Source: Streptomyces oceani (GTDB lineage Bacteria; Actinomycetota; Actinomycetes; Streptomycetales; Streptomycetaceae). From it: a DNA stretch of 64,000 bases. The position numbers were made by a program, and so were the translations under genes. Positions 17,838-25,720 of the stretch are shown piece after piece. The DNA is taken from positions 84,106 to 148,105 of the forward strand of contig NZ_LJGU01000148.1 of NCBI RefSeq assembly GCF_001751245.1. Direction: 5' to 3'. The notes below the pieces were generated by a model that saw only the letters and a list, made by a program, of their open reading frames with translations, was not told where the DNA came from and did no database searches. How positions within the stretch are numbered: position 1 is the stretch's first letter; each line of letters opens with the position of its first letter.

Positions 17838-18620
17838 GTGGCCACGGACGGAGAGCCCCCTGCCGCCGCGGGGGAGGTCACCGCAGTCAGCGACCGGGAG
17901 CTTTTGGAGCGCCATGTCGACGGCGACCCGGACGCGTTCAACGAGCTTGTCCGCCGGCACCGGGACCGCTTGTGGGCCGTGGCCGTACGGACGCTCGGCG
18001 ACCGCGATGAAGCGGCCGACGCGGTTCAGGACGCCCTCGTCTCTGCCTACCGTGCTGCCCACACCTTCCGTGGACGGTCCGCGGTCACCACCTGGCTCCA
18101 CCGGATCACCGTGAACGCCTGTCTGGATCGCGCTCGTAAGACGGCTTCACGGCGCACCACGTTCACCGATGACACGGAACGCCTTGAGCAACTGATCGAC
18201 CCGCACGAGTCGGCTGCCGCTCCGGCTGAGAGACGGGATCTCCATCGGCAGCTCGTCTCCGTGCTCGGTCAGCTCTCGGCGGACCAGCGGGCGGCCTTGG
18301 TACTGGTCGACATGCACGGATACTCGGTCTCCGAGGCCGCGGAAATGCTGGGGGTGGCTGTTGGGACCATCAAGAGCCGTTGCGCTCGTGGCCGAGCCCG
18401 GCTGCTGCCACTGCTGAGCCATCTACGACCTGAAGGCTCGGAGACTCCGGCGCGGACCCGTCGGGACACGTCACCGAGCGGCGAGGATGGCCCGGGCGCC
18501 ACACATGCCCACACCCCACGGAACCCCAGCCCGAGGACATCCGTCCCATCGACGAGACATGGGGATACGGATACGCGAAAGACAGGCACGGTCAAGGACG
18601 GAGGTGGCACCCACACATGA
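17838..18620 (+). CDS. sigM: ECF RNA polymerase sigma factor SigM
   Basis: An extracytoplasmic-function sigma factor of 260 residues. Region 2 is visible as ELVRRHRDRLWAVAVRTLGD and EAADAVQDALVSAYR, and region 4 as LSADQRAALVLVDMHGYSVSEAAEMLGV with GTIKSRCARGRARL. A C-terminal tail of about 70 residues is Pro/Arg/Thr-rich. I chose the GTG at 17838, eight bases after GAAGGGG, over GTG 17829. Its last four bases overlap the start of the anti-sigma gene (ATGA), the usual coupling of a sigma/anti-sigma pair. In Streptomyces this locus between the murJ block and trxBA is sigM-rsmA. Confidence 0.9.
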   Translation: MATDGEPPAAAGEVTAVSDRELLERHVDGDPDAFNELVRRHRDRLWAVAVRTLGDRDEAADAVQDALVSAYRAAHTFRGRSAVTTWLHRITVNACLDRARKTASRRTTFTDDTERLEQLIDPHESAAAPAERRDLHRQLVSVLGQLSADQRAALVLVDMHGYSVSEAAEMLGVAVGTIKSRCARGRARLLPLLSHLRPEGSETPARTRRDTSPSGEDGPGATHAHTPRNPSPRTSVPSTRHGDTDTRKTGTVKDGGGTHT

Positions 18621-19618
18621 CCCAATCCGCAGCGGGATTCGGCGAGCATCCTGAGGTCGACGAGATCTCGGACTACCTGGAGGATCAACTTGCCGAGAGC
18701 GGCAGGGGGGCGCTGGAAGAGCACCTCGGGGAGTGCCAGTCCTGTGCCGACGTCCTGACCTCCCTGGAGAGCGTCCGCACCCTTCTCGGCGAGGCGCCCG
18801 GACCCGGCCCCATGCCCGCTGATGTCAGCGACCGCATCTCTACCGCATTGTCGAGTGAGGCCAACATTCCGGGGCCCACGGTTCCCACGAACGGTTCCCT
18901 TGATGACCAGGCAGCAGCTGCTTCCTGGGAGGAGACCGGCTCGCTGAACAACGCCACCGTTTCACGTGAAACAGAGGCCGGACCAGACCGACAGTACGCA
19001 GCCGTCAACCTGTCTCAGGACAGCGCGTCCCCTCGTAGACAGCCACCCGACCGCCCACAGGGGCATTCGTCCGCGCCGACGGGTCCTGGCCGGCCCGGCC
19101 AACGGCGGAAACGCAGGCGAATGACGCTCTTCGCGACCGCGGGAGCAGTAGGGGCGCTCGGCCTGGGCAGTCTCCTGGTGTCAGGACTTTCCGAATCATC
19201 CGCGAACAGGACCACTGAGGCGGGGGACTCCTCAGCGGAAGGCCCCCGCCACCAGTCACAGGATCGAGCGCTCGGCGAGCGGGTCCACGAACTTCTGTCG
19301 GAGCGGCGCGGAAGAGCTGAAGACACGCAATCGCCCGGCGCCCAGCCACAGCGCAGCGCGACCGAGGACGCCCCGCTCCAGGGCGACTCTGCGACCGCGC
19401 TACCCAGCTGCGTGACCGAAGGTATCGGTCGGGACGAGGAGCCGCTCGCCGCCGACCCGAACTCCCCGTACAAGGGCCGCAACGCCTATCTCGTCGTCCT
19501 ACCGCATCCTGGGAACGCTGACGCCGTGGACGCCTACCTGGTCGATCCGCGGTGTTCCACGGGTGCGGCACAGGGTCCCGCGGAAGTGTTCACGAAACAC
19601 ACGTACCCGCGAGGCTGA
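18617..19618 (+). CDS. rsmA: anti-sigma factor, RsmA-like, membrane-spanning
   Basis: Predicted to hold SigM inactive. Of 333 residues, the N-terminal part carries the zinc-binding anti-sigma motif H36-xxx-C40-xx-C43 ([14 protein letters not shown]). A basic stretch RKRRR precedes one membrane helix (170-190), and the outside domain has two further cysteines, C265 and C313. S. coelicolor RsmA is reported to bind a [2Fe-2S] cluster; with only four cysteines, two inside and two outside, cluster and disulfide roles both need testing. Codons near residue 115 carry a perfect parS (18959-18972), read as VSRET. The gene overlaps sigM by four bases and is followed by trxBA. Confidence 0.85.
   Translation: MTQSAAGFGEHPEVDEISDYLEDQLAESGRGALEEHLGECQSCADVLTSLESVRTLLGEAPGPGPMPADVSDRISTALSSEANIPGPTVPTNGSLDDQAAAASWEETGSLNNATVSRETEAGPDRQYAAVNLSQDSASPRRQPPDRPQGHSSAPTGPGRPGQRRKRRRMTLFATAGAVGALGLGSLLVSGLSESSANRTTEAGDSSAEGPRHQSQDRALGERVHELLSERRGRAEDTQSPGAQPQRSATEDAPLQGDSATALPSCVTEGIGRDEEPLAADPNSPYKGRNAYLVVLPHPGNADAVDAYLVDPRCSTGAAQGPAEVFTKHTYPRG
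18959..18972. other. parS: parS site inside rsmA
   Basis: GTTTCACGTGAAAC, perfect consensus, in the frame that reads V-S-R-E-T, a different frame from the FHVK reading in the MFS gene. It lies in the low-conservation linker of the anti-sigma factor, where a fixed DNA site costs little. Confidence 0.93.
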
Positions 19619-19647
19619 ACCGGCCTCGCGTGCGTCGACACCACCTG

Positions 19648-19673
19648 GGAATGTCTGCGCTTGGGCATCCGTT
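19648..19673 (+). promoter_or_regulatory. sigma-R promoter of trxBA
   Basis: GGGAAT (19647-19652) and GTT (19671-19673) are separated by exactly 18 bases, the consensus of SigR (GGAAT-N18-GTT), the thiol-oxidative-stress sigma factor of Streptomyces. It lies 63 bases before the trxB start, and trxBA is a known SigR target in S. coelicolor. Confidence 0.85.
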
Positions 19674-19736
19674 GGAGTAGGTGAAATCCTGCGCCACGGA
19701 GATCCACACATACAGCCGACAGACAAGGAAGTTCCT

Positions 19737-20738
19737 GTGAGCGACGTCCGCAACGTGATCATTATCGGCTCAGGTCCCGCAGGCTACACAGCTGCGCTCT
19801 ACACCGCGCGCGCGTCGCTGCAGCCACTGGTCTTCGAGGGCTCCGTCACCGCTGGCGGCGCGCTCATGAACACCACGGATGTGGAGAACTATCCGGGCTA
19901 TCGAGACGGCATCCTCGGTCCTGAACTCATGGACCAGATGCGTGCCCAAGCTGAGCGCTTCGGTGCGGAACTCGTCCCTGACGATGTCGCCGCCGTGGAT
20001 CTTTCCGGTGAGATCAAGACCGTCACCGACTCAGCCGGGACAGTGCACCGCGCCCGGACGGTGATCGTCTCGACGGGCTCTCAGCACCGCACTCTGGGGC
20101 TGCCGCGTGAGGAGGAGCTTTCGGGCCGCGGCGTGTCCTACTGTGCCACGTGCGATGGGTTCTTCTTCCGTGACCAGGACATCGCCGTGGTCGGAGGTGG
20201 TGACACGGCTATGGAGGAAGCTACGTTCCTCTCTCGCTTCGCGAAGTCGGTCACCGTCGTTCATCGCCGTGACGCCCTGCGCGCGTCCAAGGCCATGCAG
20301 GAGCGTGCCTTCGCTGACCCCAAGATCCGTTTCGCCTGGGACAGCGAAGTAGCCGAGATCCATGAGGAGAACGGCAAGCTCTCGGGACTGACCCTGCGAA
20401 ACACCACTCACACCGAAGAGACGACGGAGCTTCCGGTAACCGGGCTCTTCGTCGCGATCGGCCATGATCCGCGCACGGAACTCTTTGAGGGTGTTCTTGA
20501 GTTCGACGAGGAGGGCTACCTCAAGGTCGACTCGCCTTCCACACGCACGAAGATCCCCGGTGTCTTCGCCGCAGGGGACGTGGTGGACCACACGTACAGG
20601 CAAGCCGTTACCGCTGCTGGCACGGGTTGCGCCGCAGCCCTGGACGCCGAACGTTTCCTCTCAGCGCAGGCGGACGAATCCTCTTCGGAAACCAAGCTCG
20701 AGCAGACCCCCGCACCAGCCGATGCCGCAGCGGTCTGA
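19737..20738 (+). CDS. trxB: thioredoxin reductase
   Basis: NADPH-dependent flavoenzyme that keeps thioredoxin reduced. The 333-residue product has the FAD loop [11 protein letters not shown] near the N-terminus, the redox CATC ([10 protein letters not shown]) and the NADPH loop [10 protein letters not shown], plus the FAD-binding [10 protein letters not shown] near the end. I chose the GTG at 19737, with AAGGAA six bases upstream; longer upstream readings lack a ribosome site. The C-terminal 25 residues are an Ala/Ser/Glu-rich tail. It is driven by the sigma-R promoter at 19648-19673 and is followed after 59 bases by trxA. Confidence 0.96.
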   Translation: MSDVRNVIIIGSGPAGYTAALYTARASLQPLVFEGSVTAGGALMNTTDVENYPGYRDGILGPELMDQMRAQAERFGAELVPDDVAAVDLSGEIKTVTDSAGTVHRARTVIVSTGSQHRTLGLPREEELSGRGVSYCATCDGFFFRDQDIAVVGGGDTAMEEATFLSRFAKSVTVVHRRDALRASKAMQERAFADPKIRFAWDSEVAEIHEENGKLSGLTLRNTTHTEETTELPVTGLFVAIGHDPRTELFEGVLEFDEEGYLKVDSPSTRTKIPGVFAAGDVVDHTYRQAVTAAGTGCAAALDAERFLSAQADESSSETKLEQTPAPADAAAV

Positions 20739-20797
20739 GTCCAATCCTCCAACCGTCACAACCACACCACAGCAGAACCACGCAGAGGAGAATGACT

Positions 20798-21127
20798 ATG
20801 GCTGGCGCCACCGTGACCGCAACTGACGCGACGTTCGACGAGGTCGTGCTCAAGAGTGACAAGCCCGTTCTCGTCGACTTCTGGGCGGAGTGGTGCGGTC
20901 CGTGCCGTCAGATCGCCCCGTCCCTTGAGGCAATCGCTAGCGAACACAGCGAGAAGCTGACCGTAGTGAAGCTGAACATCGACGAGAACCCAGCCGTTGC
21001 CGCCAAGTACGGCATCATGTCGATCCCCACCATGAACGTCTACCAGGGCGGTGAAGTGGTCAAGACGATCGTCGGCGCCAAGCCCAAGGCGGCCATCGAG
21101 CGCGATCTCTCCGACTACATCGCCTGA
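20798..21127 (+). CDS. trxA: thioredoxin
   Basis: A 109-residue disulfide reductase with the canonical WCGPC active site (VDFWAEWCGPCRQIAP) and the cis-proline segment GIMSIPTMNVY. I chose the ATG at 20798, seven bases after GAGGAG; the in-frame ATG at 20792 is too close to that site. It forms an operon with trxB and supplies reducing power for ribonucleotide reductase and oxidised proteins. A hairpin fused to a parS site follows its stop. Confidence 0.97.
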   Translation: MAGATVTATDATFDEVVLKSDKPVLVDFWAEWCGPCRQIAPSLEAIASEHSEKLTVVKLNIDENPAVAAKYGIMSIPTMNVYQGGEVVKTIVGAKPKAAIERDLSDYIA

Positions 21128-21143
21128 CCACGCAGAGATTCAC

Positions 21144-21172
21144 AACGGGGCCCGTGACGCACGGGCCCCGTT
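21144..21172 (+). terminator. trxA terminator overlapping parS
   Basis: Inverted repeat AACGGGGCCCGT / ACGGGCCCCGTT (12 bases, 5-base loop) just after trxA. The right arm's last three bases are the first three of parS at 21170-21183, so terminator and ParB site are physically fused. Confidence 0.85.
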
Positions 21173-21183
21173 TCACGTGAAAC
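21170..21183. other. parS: parS site after trxA
   Basis: GTTTCACGTGAAAC, perfect consensus, between convergent trxA (plus) and the GNAT gene (minus), directly overlapping the trxA terminator. Confidence 0.95.
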
Positions 21184-21239
21184 ACCACGTGCCCCGAGGC
21201 TCTCTACAGCGCTGCCGGGCGCCTCCGCGGGCCGTCACC

Positions 21240-21857
21240 CTACAACGGACGTAGTATCGGGTCCTTCTGCACCGCTCCAATCAGTTGCCCCCAGGCCCGT
21301 TCCACATCCTCTCTCCATGAGAGTGTCGAGCGCAGATCCAAGCGCAGCCGAGGGAGAGCGCGGTGTGAACGTACCGTCTTGAAACCCACCGCAAGCAAGT
21401 AGTCAGCAGGTAGGACACAGTTGGGCTCGCTCCAACGGAGATCCCCAAACGCCTCCACCGCTCTGAAGCCTCGGCGCATCACATCCTTCGCGACCGTCTG
21501 GATGATCACTCGGCCCAACCCCTGGGACTGGTAGTGCGGCAGCACCAAGGCTGTGATCAACTGAACCGCGTCCAGAGATACGGGACTGGTGGGAAAGCTC
21601 CTTGACCGCGGTACGTACGCCGGTGGCGCGTAGAGGACAAAGCCAACCGCCGTATTGTCCACATAGAGCACCCGACCACAAGACCCCCACTCCAGAAGCA
21701 CCGTCGAGATCCAGGCTTCCTTCTCTGTGGCTGAGTATCCGTTTCCGGCAACTGGCTCACCACCTACCGGACCGAGCTCCCAGAAGGCGCAGCGACGGCA
21801 AGGATCAGGAAGATCCGGAAGGTTGTCCAAGGTAAGCGGAACGAGCTGGCGCCCCAT
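21240..21857 (-). CDS. GNAT-family N-acetyltransferase
   Basis: A 205-residue acetyltransferase of unknown substrate. The acetyl-CoA site is visible as VLPHYQSQGLGRVIIQTV, preceded by the beta-strand VGFVLYAPPAYVPR. The N-terminus has a CRRC pair (PDPCRRCAFWELGPV), possibly metal-binding. It is a constant downstream neighbour of parB in streptomycetes. I chose the ATG at 21857 (MGRQLVPLTL), although it has no clear ribosome site and sits inside a 24-base hairpin arm (21836-21894). A perfect DnaA box (21655-21663) lies within the gene. An upstream ATG at 21905 would add 16 atypical residues read through the other hairpin arm. Confidence 0.85.
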   Translation of the reverse strand: MGRQLVPLTLDNLPDLPDPCRRCAFWELGPVGGEPVAGNGYSATEKEAWISTVLLEWGSCGRVLYVDNTAVGFVLYAPPAYVPRSRSFPTSPVSLDAVQLITALVLPHYQSQGLGRVIIQTVAKDVMRRGFRAVEAFGDLRWSEPNCVLPADYLLAVGFKTVRSHRALPRLRLDLRSTLSWREDVERAWGQLIGAVQKDPILRPL

Positions 21858-21894
21858 GGCTACATCGTATCCATGGGGCGCCAGCTCGTTCCGC
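21836..21894. promoter_or_regulatory. long perfect hairpin over the GNAT start codon
   Basis: Arms 21836-21859 and 21871-21894 are 24-base perfect reverse complements with an 11-base loop. In the minus-strand transcript the stem would begin 26 bases after the parB stop and would bury the GNAT initiation codon at 21857-21855. It could be the parAB terminator or a translation switch. No T-run follows. Confidence 0.8.
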
Positions 21895-21920
21895 AATCGG
21901 AGCACGCCGAGATGAGAGCC

Positions 21921-23099
21921 CTACCGATGGTCGTCCTCTTCCGTCGTCTGACCGCCCTCTGACTGCGCACTCGTCCCAGCCTGCAACTGTTCGAAGACGC
22001 CGTCTTCTCCCGGCGCGAGTTCTCCCAGAATTCTGTCCAGGTCCTCCATGGAAGCAAACTCGACGACGATCTTCCCCTTCTTCTGCCCCAAGTCCACCTT
22101 CACGCGCGTTTCAAAGCGATCTGACAAGCGACCAGCCAACTGATCCAGAGCTGGAGACACGCGCTTGCCAGCTCTGGGACTTTTCGCCTTCGGGGCCGCC
22201 TTGGGGTCTGAGTTGAGAAGGGTGACCAGTTCCTCCACCGCGCGGACCGAAAGACCTTCGGCCACGATTCGATGAGCGAGCCGATCCTGTTCGCCACCGT
22301 CCTCCACTGACAAGAGCGCCCGAGCATGTCCGGCCGAGAGCACACCCGAGGCCACCCGCCGCTGCACGGAGGGAGACAGACGAAGGAGACGCAGGGTGTT
22401 GGACACTTGCGGGCGAGACCGACCGATCCGGTCAGCCAATTGGTCGTGCGTGCAGTCGAAGTCCTTCAACAGCTGGTCGTACGCAGCCGCCTCTTCCAAA
22501 GGATTCAGCTGCGCGCGATGCAGGTTCTCCAACAGCGCGTCCAGCAGCAGCTTCTCGTCCTCGGTGGCGCGCACGATCGCGGGGATGGCCTCCAAGCCCG
22601 CCTCGCGACAAGCCCGCCACCGCCGCTCACCCATGATGAGTTCGTAGCGATCAGAGGACAACTGGCGAACCACCACTGGCTGCAGCAGTCCAACCTCGCT
22701 GATGGAGGTGACCAACTCGGCCAATGCGTCCTCGTCGAACACCTCACGTGGCTGCCGTGGGTTCGGCGTAATCGCATCCAGCGGTAGCTCTGCGAAGTGA
22801 GCCCCTGGCGTCTCGGCCGCATGTTCTTCCGTCATGCTTTCCTGCGACACGGTCGAACCATCCAACGCCGGCTCGCCGGACGCCGTTTCATGTGAAACGG
22901 TCGACACCGATCCGCTGTCCGGCAGACCAGCCACCTTGGCCGCGGCCACTCCTCGCTCCGGAGAAAGCACAGGCACAGCAGACGGTGAAGTAACGCCCCC
23001 CTCCTGCAAGGTGGGGCCTTCCGAATCATCGGTAGGTTTCGGAGCCGCAGGGATCAGGGCCCCGAGGCCCCGACCCAACCCCCTACGTCGATCGCTCAC
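21921..23099 (-). CDS. parB: chromosome-partitioning protein ParB
   Basis: CTP-dependent DNA clamp that loads at parS and spreads to build the segregation complex. The 392-residue product starts [13 protein letters not shown], the arginine-containing tail that contacts ParA, then carries a low-complexity linker. Next come [21 protein letters not shown], the CTP-binding GERRWRA motif, and the helix-turn-helix [22 protein letters not shown] that reads parS. A dimerisation domain ends the protein (LDRILGEL). The GTG start at 23099 overlaps the parA stop by one base. A one-mismatch parS lies in its linker (22885-22898). Confidence 0.97.
   Translation of the reverse strand: MSDRRRGLGRGLGALIPAAPKPTDDSEGPTLQEGGVTSPSAVPVLSPERGVAAAKVAGLPDSGSVSTVSHETASGEPALDGSTVSQESMTEEHAAETPGAHFAELPLDAITPNPRQPREVFDEDALAELVTSISEVGLLQPVVVRQLSSDRYELIMGERRWRACREAGLEAIPAIVRATEDEKLLLDALLENLHRAQLNPLEEAAAYDQLLKDFDCTHDQLADRIGRSRPQVSNTLRLLRLSPSVQRRVASGVLSAGHARALLSVEDGGEQDRLAHRIVAEGLSVRAVEELVTLLNSDPKAAPKAKSPRAGKRVSPALDQLAGRLSDRFETRVKVDLGQKKGKIVVEFASMEDLDRILGELAPGEDGVFEQLQAGTSAQSEGGQTTEEDDHR
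22885..22898. other. degenerate parS inside parB
   Basis: GTTTCATGTGAAAC differs from parS by one base (C to T at the sixth position), breaking the dyad at its centre. It sits in the variable linker of parB (reads VSHETA on the minus strand). It may be a weak or decayed site. Confidence 0.7.
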
Positions 23100-24181
23100 T
23101 ACATACCCTCCGCCATACTCTGCTGCTCCTGCTGAGCAAATGGGTCACGCAAAGCGATCTCCCGGGCTGCCTCCAGATACGACAGCGAACCGCTGGAGCC
23201 CGGATCGTACGTCAGCACTGTCTGGCCGTAACTCGGCGCTTCGGAGATACGCACCGACCTCGGGATGTTCGTCCGGAGCACCTCGTTGCCGAAGTGGCTC
23301 CGCACTTCCTCAGCCACCTGCGAGGCCAACCTGGTACGCCCGTCGTACATCGTCAGAAGGATCGTCGAGATGTGCAGGTCCCGGTTGAGATGACCACGCA
23401 CCAGATCAACGTTTCGAAGGAGTTGGCCCAAGCCCTCCAGGGCGTAGTACTCACACTGGATCGGGATGAGCACCTCGGCACCCGCCACCAACGCGTTGAC
23501 CGTCAACAGGCCGAGAGACGGGGGGCAGTCGACCAGGATGTAGTCCAGTGGCTGATCGTATGCCTCCAGCGCACGCTGCAGCCGGCTTTCCCGTGCCACG
23601 AGGGATACCAACTCGATCTCCGCGCCAGCGAGGTCAATGGTGGCCGGGGCGCAGAACAGACCCTCCACGTCCGGAACCGGCTGCACGACCTCGGACAGCG
23701 GCTTGTTCTCCACCAACACGTCGTAGATCGACGGCACTTCGGAATGATGATCAATTCCCAATGCGGTGGAGGCGTTACCCTGCGGATCGAGGTCAACCAC
23801 AAGGACCCTGGCACCATGCAGCGCCAGCGAGGCCGCGAGGTTGACCGTCGTCGTGGTCTTCCCCACGCCGCCCTTCTGGTTGGCCACCACCATCACACGC
23901 GTCTGCTCCGGCCGGAGCAGCCCTTCGCCCGCCTGATGCATGGCCTCCACCACCTGCTGGGCCGCACGGCCCACTGGCGGTACAGCTCCGCCAGATGCAG
24001 AAGGGACAGCTTCATCAGTACTCGGACTGACATCCATCGGGGGCGGCGTCTCACGTGCAGCATCCGTGGACTCAGCGCGGGGACCGGGGACCGGGTCGGC
24101 CATCGGTCCCGCGAAGTTGGCGTCGGACCGCAAGGGTTCACTCTCCTCAGCAGGACCTTGTTGAGACTCAAAGCCTGCCAT
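23099..24181 (-). CDS. parA: chromosome-partitioning ATPase ParA
   Basis: Walker-type ATPase that works with ParB to organise origins, notably in sporulating hyphae. The deviant Walker A is [18 protein letters not shown], with the signature lysine, and [16 protein letters not shown] is the Walker B region. About 100 low-complexity residues precede the ATPase domain. The start is unsure: I give the ATG at 24181 (MAGFESQQ). The frame stays open to an ATG at 24337 (MVFHVKRR), but that extension is partly the translation of a parS site and lacks a ribosome site. The stop overlaps parB by one base. rsmG lies upstream on the same strand. Confidence 0.93.
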   Translation of the reverse strand: MAGFESQQGPAEESEPLRSDANFAGPMADPVPGPRAESTDAARETPPPMDVSPSTDEAVPSASGGAVPPVGRAAQQVVEAMHQAGEGLLRPEQTRVMVVANQKGGVGKTTTTVNLAASLALHGARVLVVDLDPQGNASTALGIDHHSEVPSIYDVLVENKPLSEVVQPVPDVEGLFCAPATIDLAGAEIELVSLVARESRLQRALEAYDQPLDYILVDCPPSLGLLTVNALVAGAEVLIPIQCEYYALEGLGQLLRNVDLVRGHLNRDLHISTILLTMYDGRTRLASQVAEEVRSHFGNEVLRTNIPRSVRISEAPSYGQTVLTYDPGSSGSLSYLEAAREIALRDPFAQQEQQSMAEGM

Positions 24182-24467
24182 GCTTCCGGGGTCATGAACC
24201 AGCGAGCCCCGATTACCTGTGGATGAATCAGACGCGGTACGTGCTTCGACATGGCCACGATCGCGTGGATTGGCAGCCGCACGCCCGCGGCTGATGATTC
24301 CGTGCAGCAGAGAGCGTCGTTTCACGTGAAACACCATGCAGCCGCACCAGTAGACGGAGTAGGCGACACTCCGCTGCGGAAGCGCACGGCGCTGCTATGG
24401 AGTAATCACGCGAACGCCGTGTATGCCCTCGTCCGCCCACGAAGCCTTTCACACATGATCTTTAAGC
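24182..24467. other. rsmG-parA intergenic region with parS
   Basis: About 286 bases between the rsmG stop and the chosen parA start. It should hold the parA promoters; in S. coelicolor one of two parA promoters is sporulation-specific. The only element I can name is the parS at 24319-24332. ParB bound there could affect parAB transcription. Confidence 0.55.
24319..24332. other. parS: parS site upstream of parA
   Basis: GTTTCACGTGAAAC, perfect consensus, about 3.7 kb left of dnaA, the parS closest to oriC in this window. It lies 138 bases before the chosen parA start. Confidence 0.95.
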
Positions 24468-25211
24468 TCAGGCCCTGCGCGACTTCCTCGCTCGCTGCCG
24501 TTGAGCCTTCGCGGCCTTCGCCCGCTTGGCCGCGAACCGGACTCCACCCGGGCTCTCTCCGACTTCCGCTCTCACTACCGTGGCCAGTGGATCGACGACT
24601 CCCGAGCCAACCTGCACCACCGATGTCTCCACAACACCCAGCTTCTGCAGGGCCGCCCGAGCGCCCTTCAGCTCTTCTTCGGCCGTATCGCCCTTGATCG
24701 CCAACATCTCGCCGTACGGCCGCAACAACGGCACTCCCCAGCCGGCCAGCCGGTCCAGCGGCGCAACCGCGCGAGCGGTCACCACCTGCACCGGCGACAA
24801 CGAGCCCAGAACCTCCTCTGCCCGGCCTCGGACCACATCCACCTGGTCGAGGCCAAGCAGCTCCACCGTCTCCTGCAAGAAGGTCGTTCGTCGCAGCAGC
24901 GGCTCCAGCAACGTGATCCTGAGATCAGGCCGAACCAGTGCGAGGGGAATCCCAGGCAGGCCAGCGCCGGAACCCACGTCGCACACGGTTACCTCGTCAG
25001 GTACGACCTCCGCCAGCACGGCGCAGTTCAGCAGGTGCCGCTCCCACAGACGTGGCACCTCACGCGGCCCGATGAGACCCCTGCGCACCCCGACGTCCGC
25101 CAACAACTCGCCATACCGCACAGCTGTCGGAAGCGCGTCACCAAAGAACTCCCGTGCCGCCTCCGGAGGCGCTGGGAGACTCTGCTCCCGCTCCGGGAGT
25201 GGTCCACTCAT
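24468..25211 (-). CDS. rsmG: 16S rRNA (guanine-N7) methyltransferase RsmG
   Basis: Methylates G527 (E. coli numbering) of 16S rRNA using S-adenosylmethionine; loss gives low-level streptomycin resistance. The 247-residue product has the SAM-binding loop VCDVGSGAGLPGIPLA and the acidic strand ITLLEPLLRRTTFL. The C-terminus is basic (RAKAAKAQRQRARKSRR), suited to rRNA. Its start overlaps the jag stop by four bases. Confidence 0.95.
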   Translation of the reverse strand: MSGPLPEREQSLPAPPEAAREFFGDALPTAVRYGELLADVGVRRGLIGPREVPRLWERHLLNCAVLAEVVPDEVTVCDVGSGAGLPGIPLALVRPDLRITLLEPLLRRTTFLQETVELLGLDQVDVVRGRAEEVLGSLSPVQVVTARAVAPLDRLAGWGVPLLRPYGEMLAIKGDTAEEELKGARAALQKLGVVETSVVQVGSGVVDPLATVVRAEVGESPGGVRFAAKRAKAAKAQRQRARKSRRA

Positions 25212-25708
25212 GGCAGCACAACCACACAGCGCTGCGGCTCCTCGCCCTCGGACTCGCTGCGCAGTCCGGCCTCCGCAACGGCGTCGTGCACCACTTTGCG
25301 TTCGAACGGCGTCATCACCCGCAACTTCACTGCCTCACCGGAGCCCTTGGCCTCCTCAGCCGCCTTCGCACCCAGCTCGGCCAGCTCCTGACGCTTGCGC
25401 GCCCGAAAACCGCCCACGTCCAGCATCAGTCGGCTCCGCTCGCCCGTCTCACGGTGCACCGCGAGACGAGTGAGCTCCTGAAGGGCCTCCAGGACCTCGC
25501 CATCCCGCCCCACCAACTTCTGCAGCGCACGCCCCGAATCGTCACCGATGATCGACACGGCGGCACGATCAGCCTCGACATCCATGTCGATATCGCCGTC
25601 CAGATCGGCGATGTCGAGAAGCCCCTCAAGATAGTCAGCCGCGACCTCACCCTCCTGTTCCAGACGGGACAAGGTGTCGGCGCCCTCCGTGGCAGTCGTC
25701 TCCGTCAC
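25208..25708 (-). CDS. jag: Jag/KhpB-type RNA-binding protein (KH-R3H)
   Basis: A 166-residue RNA-binding protein with a KH domain (IIGDDSGRALQKLVGRDGEVLEALQ, described here by its ends at about residues 53-77) and a C-terminal R3H domain (MTPFERKVVHDAVAEA). It lacks the Jag-N domain of Firmicutes, which is normal in actinobacteria. The first 30 residues are acidic. It lies between yidC and rsmG in the rpmH-to-parB chain and overlaps rsmG, so they are cotranscribed. KhpB-type proteins affect cell division and small-RNA traffic elsewhere; the role in Streptomyces is unknown. Confidence 0.9.
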   Translation of the reverse strand: MTETTATEGADTLSRLEQEGEVAADYLEGLLDIADLDGDIDMDVEADRAAVSIIGDDSGRALQKLVGRDGEVLEALQELTRLAVHRETGERSRLMLDVGGFRARKRQELAELGAKAAEEAKGSGEAVKLRVMTPFERKVVHDAVAEAGLRSESEGEEPQRCVVVLP

Positions 25709-25720
25709 TGATGGACTCCT

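Noticed and set aside
21858-21905. Longer GNAT protein from ATG 21905
   Set aside because: The extra residues are only the reverse-complement hairpin arm read through, and the conserved start is MGRQLVPLTL.
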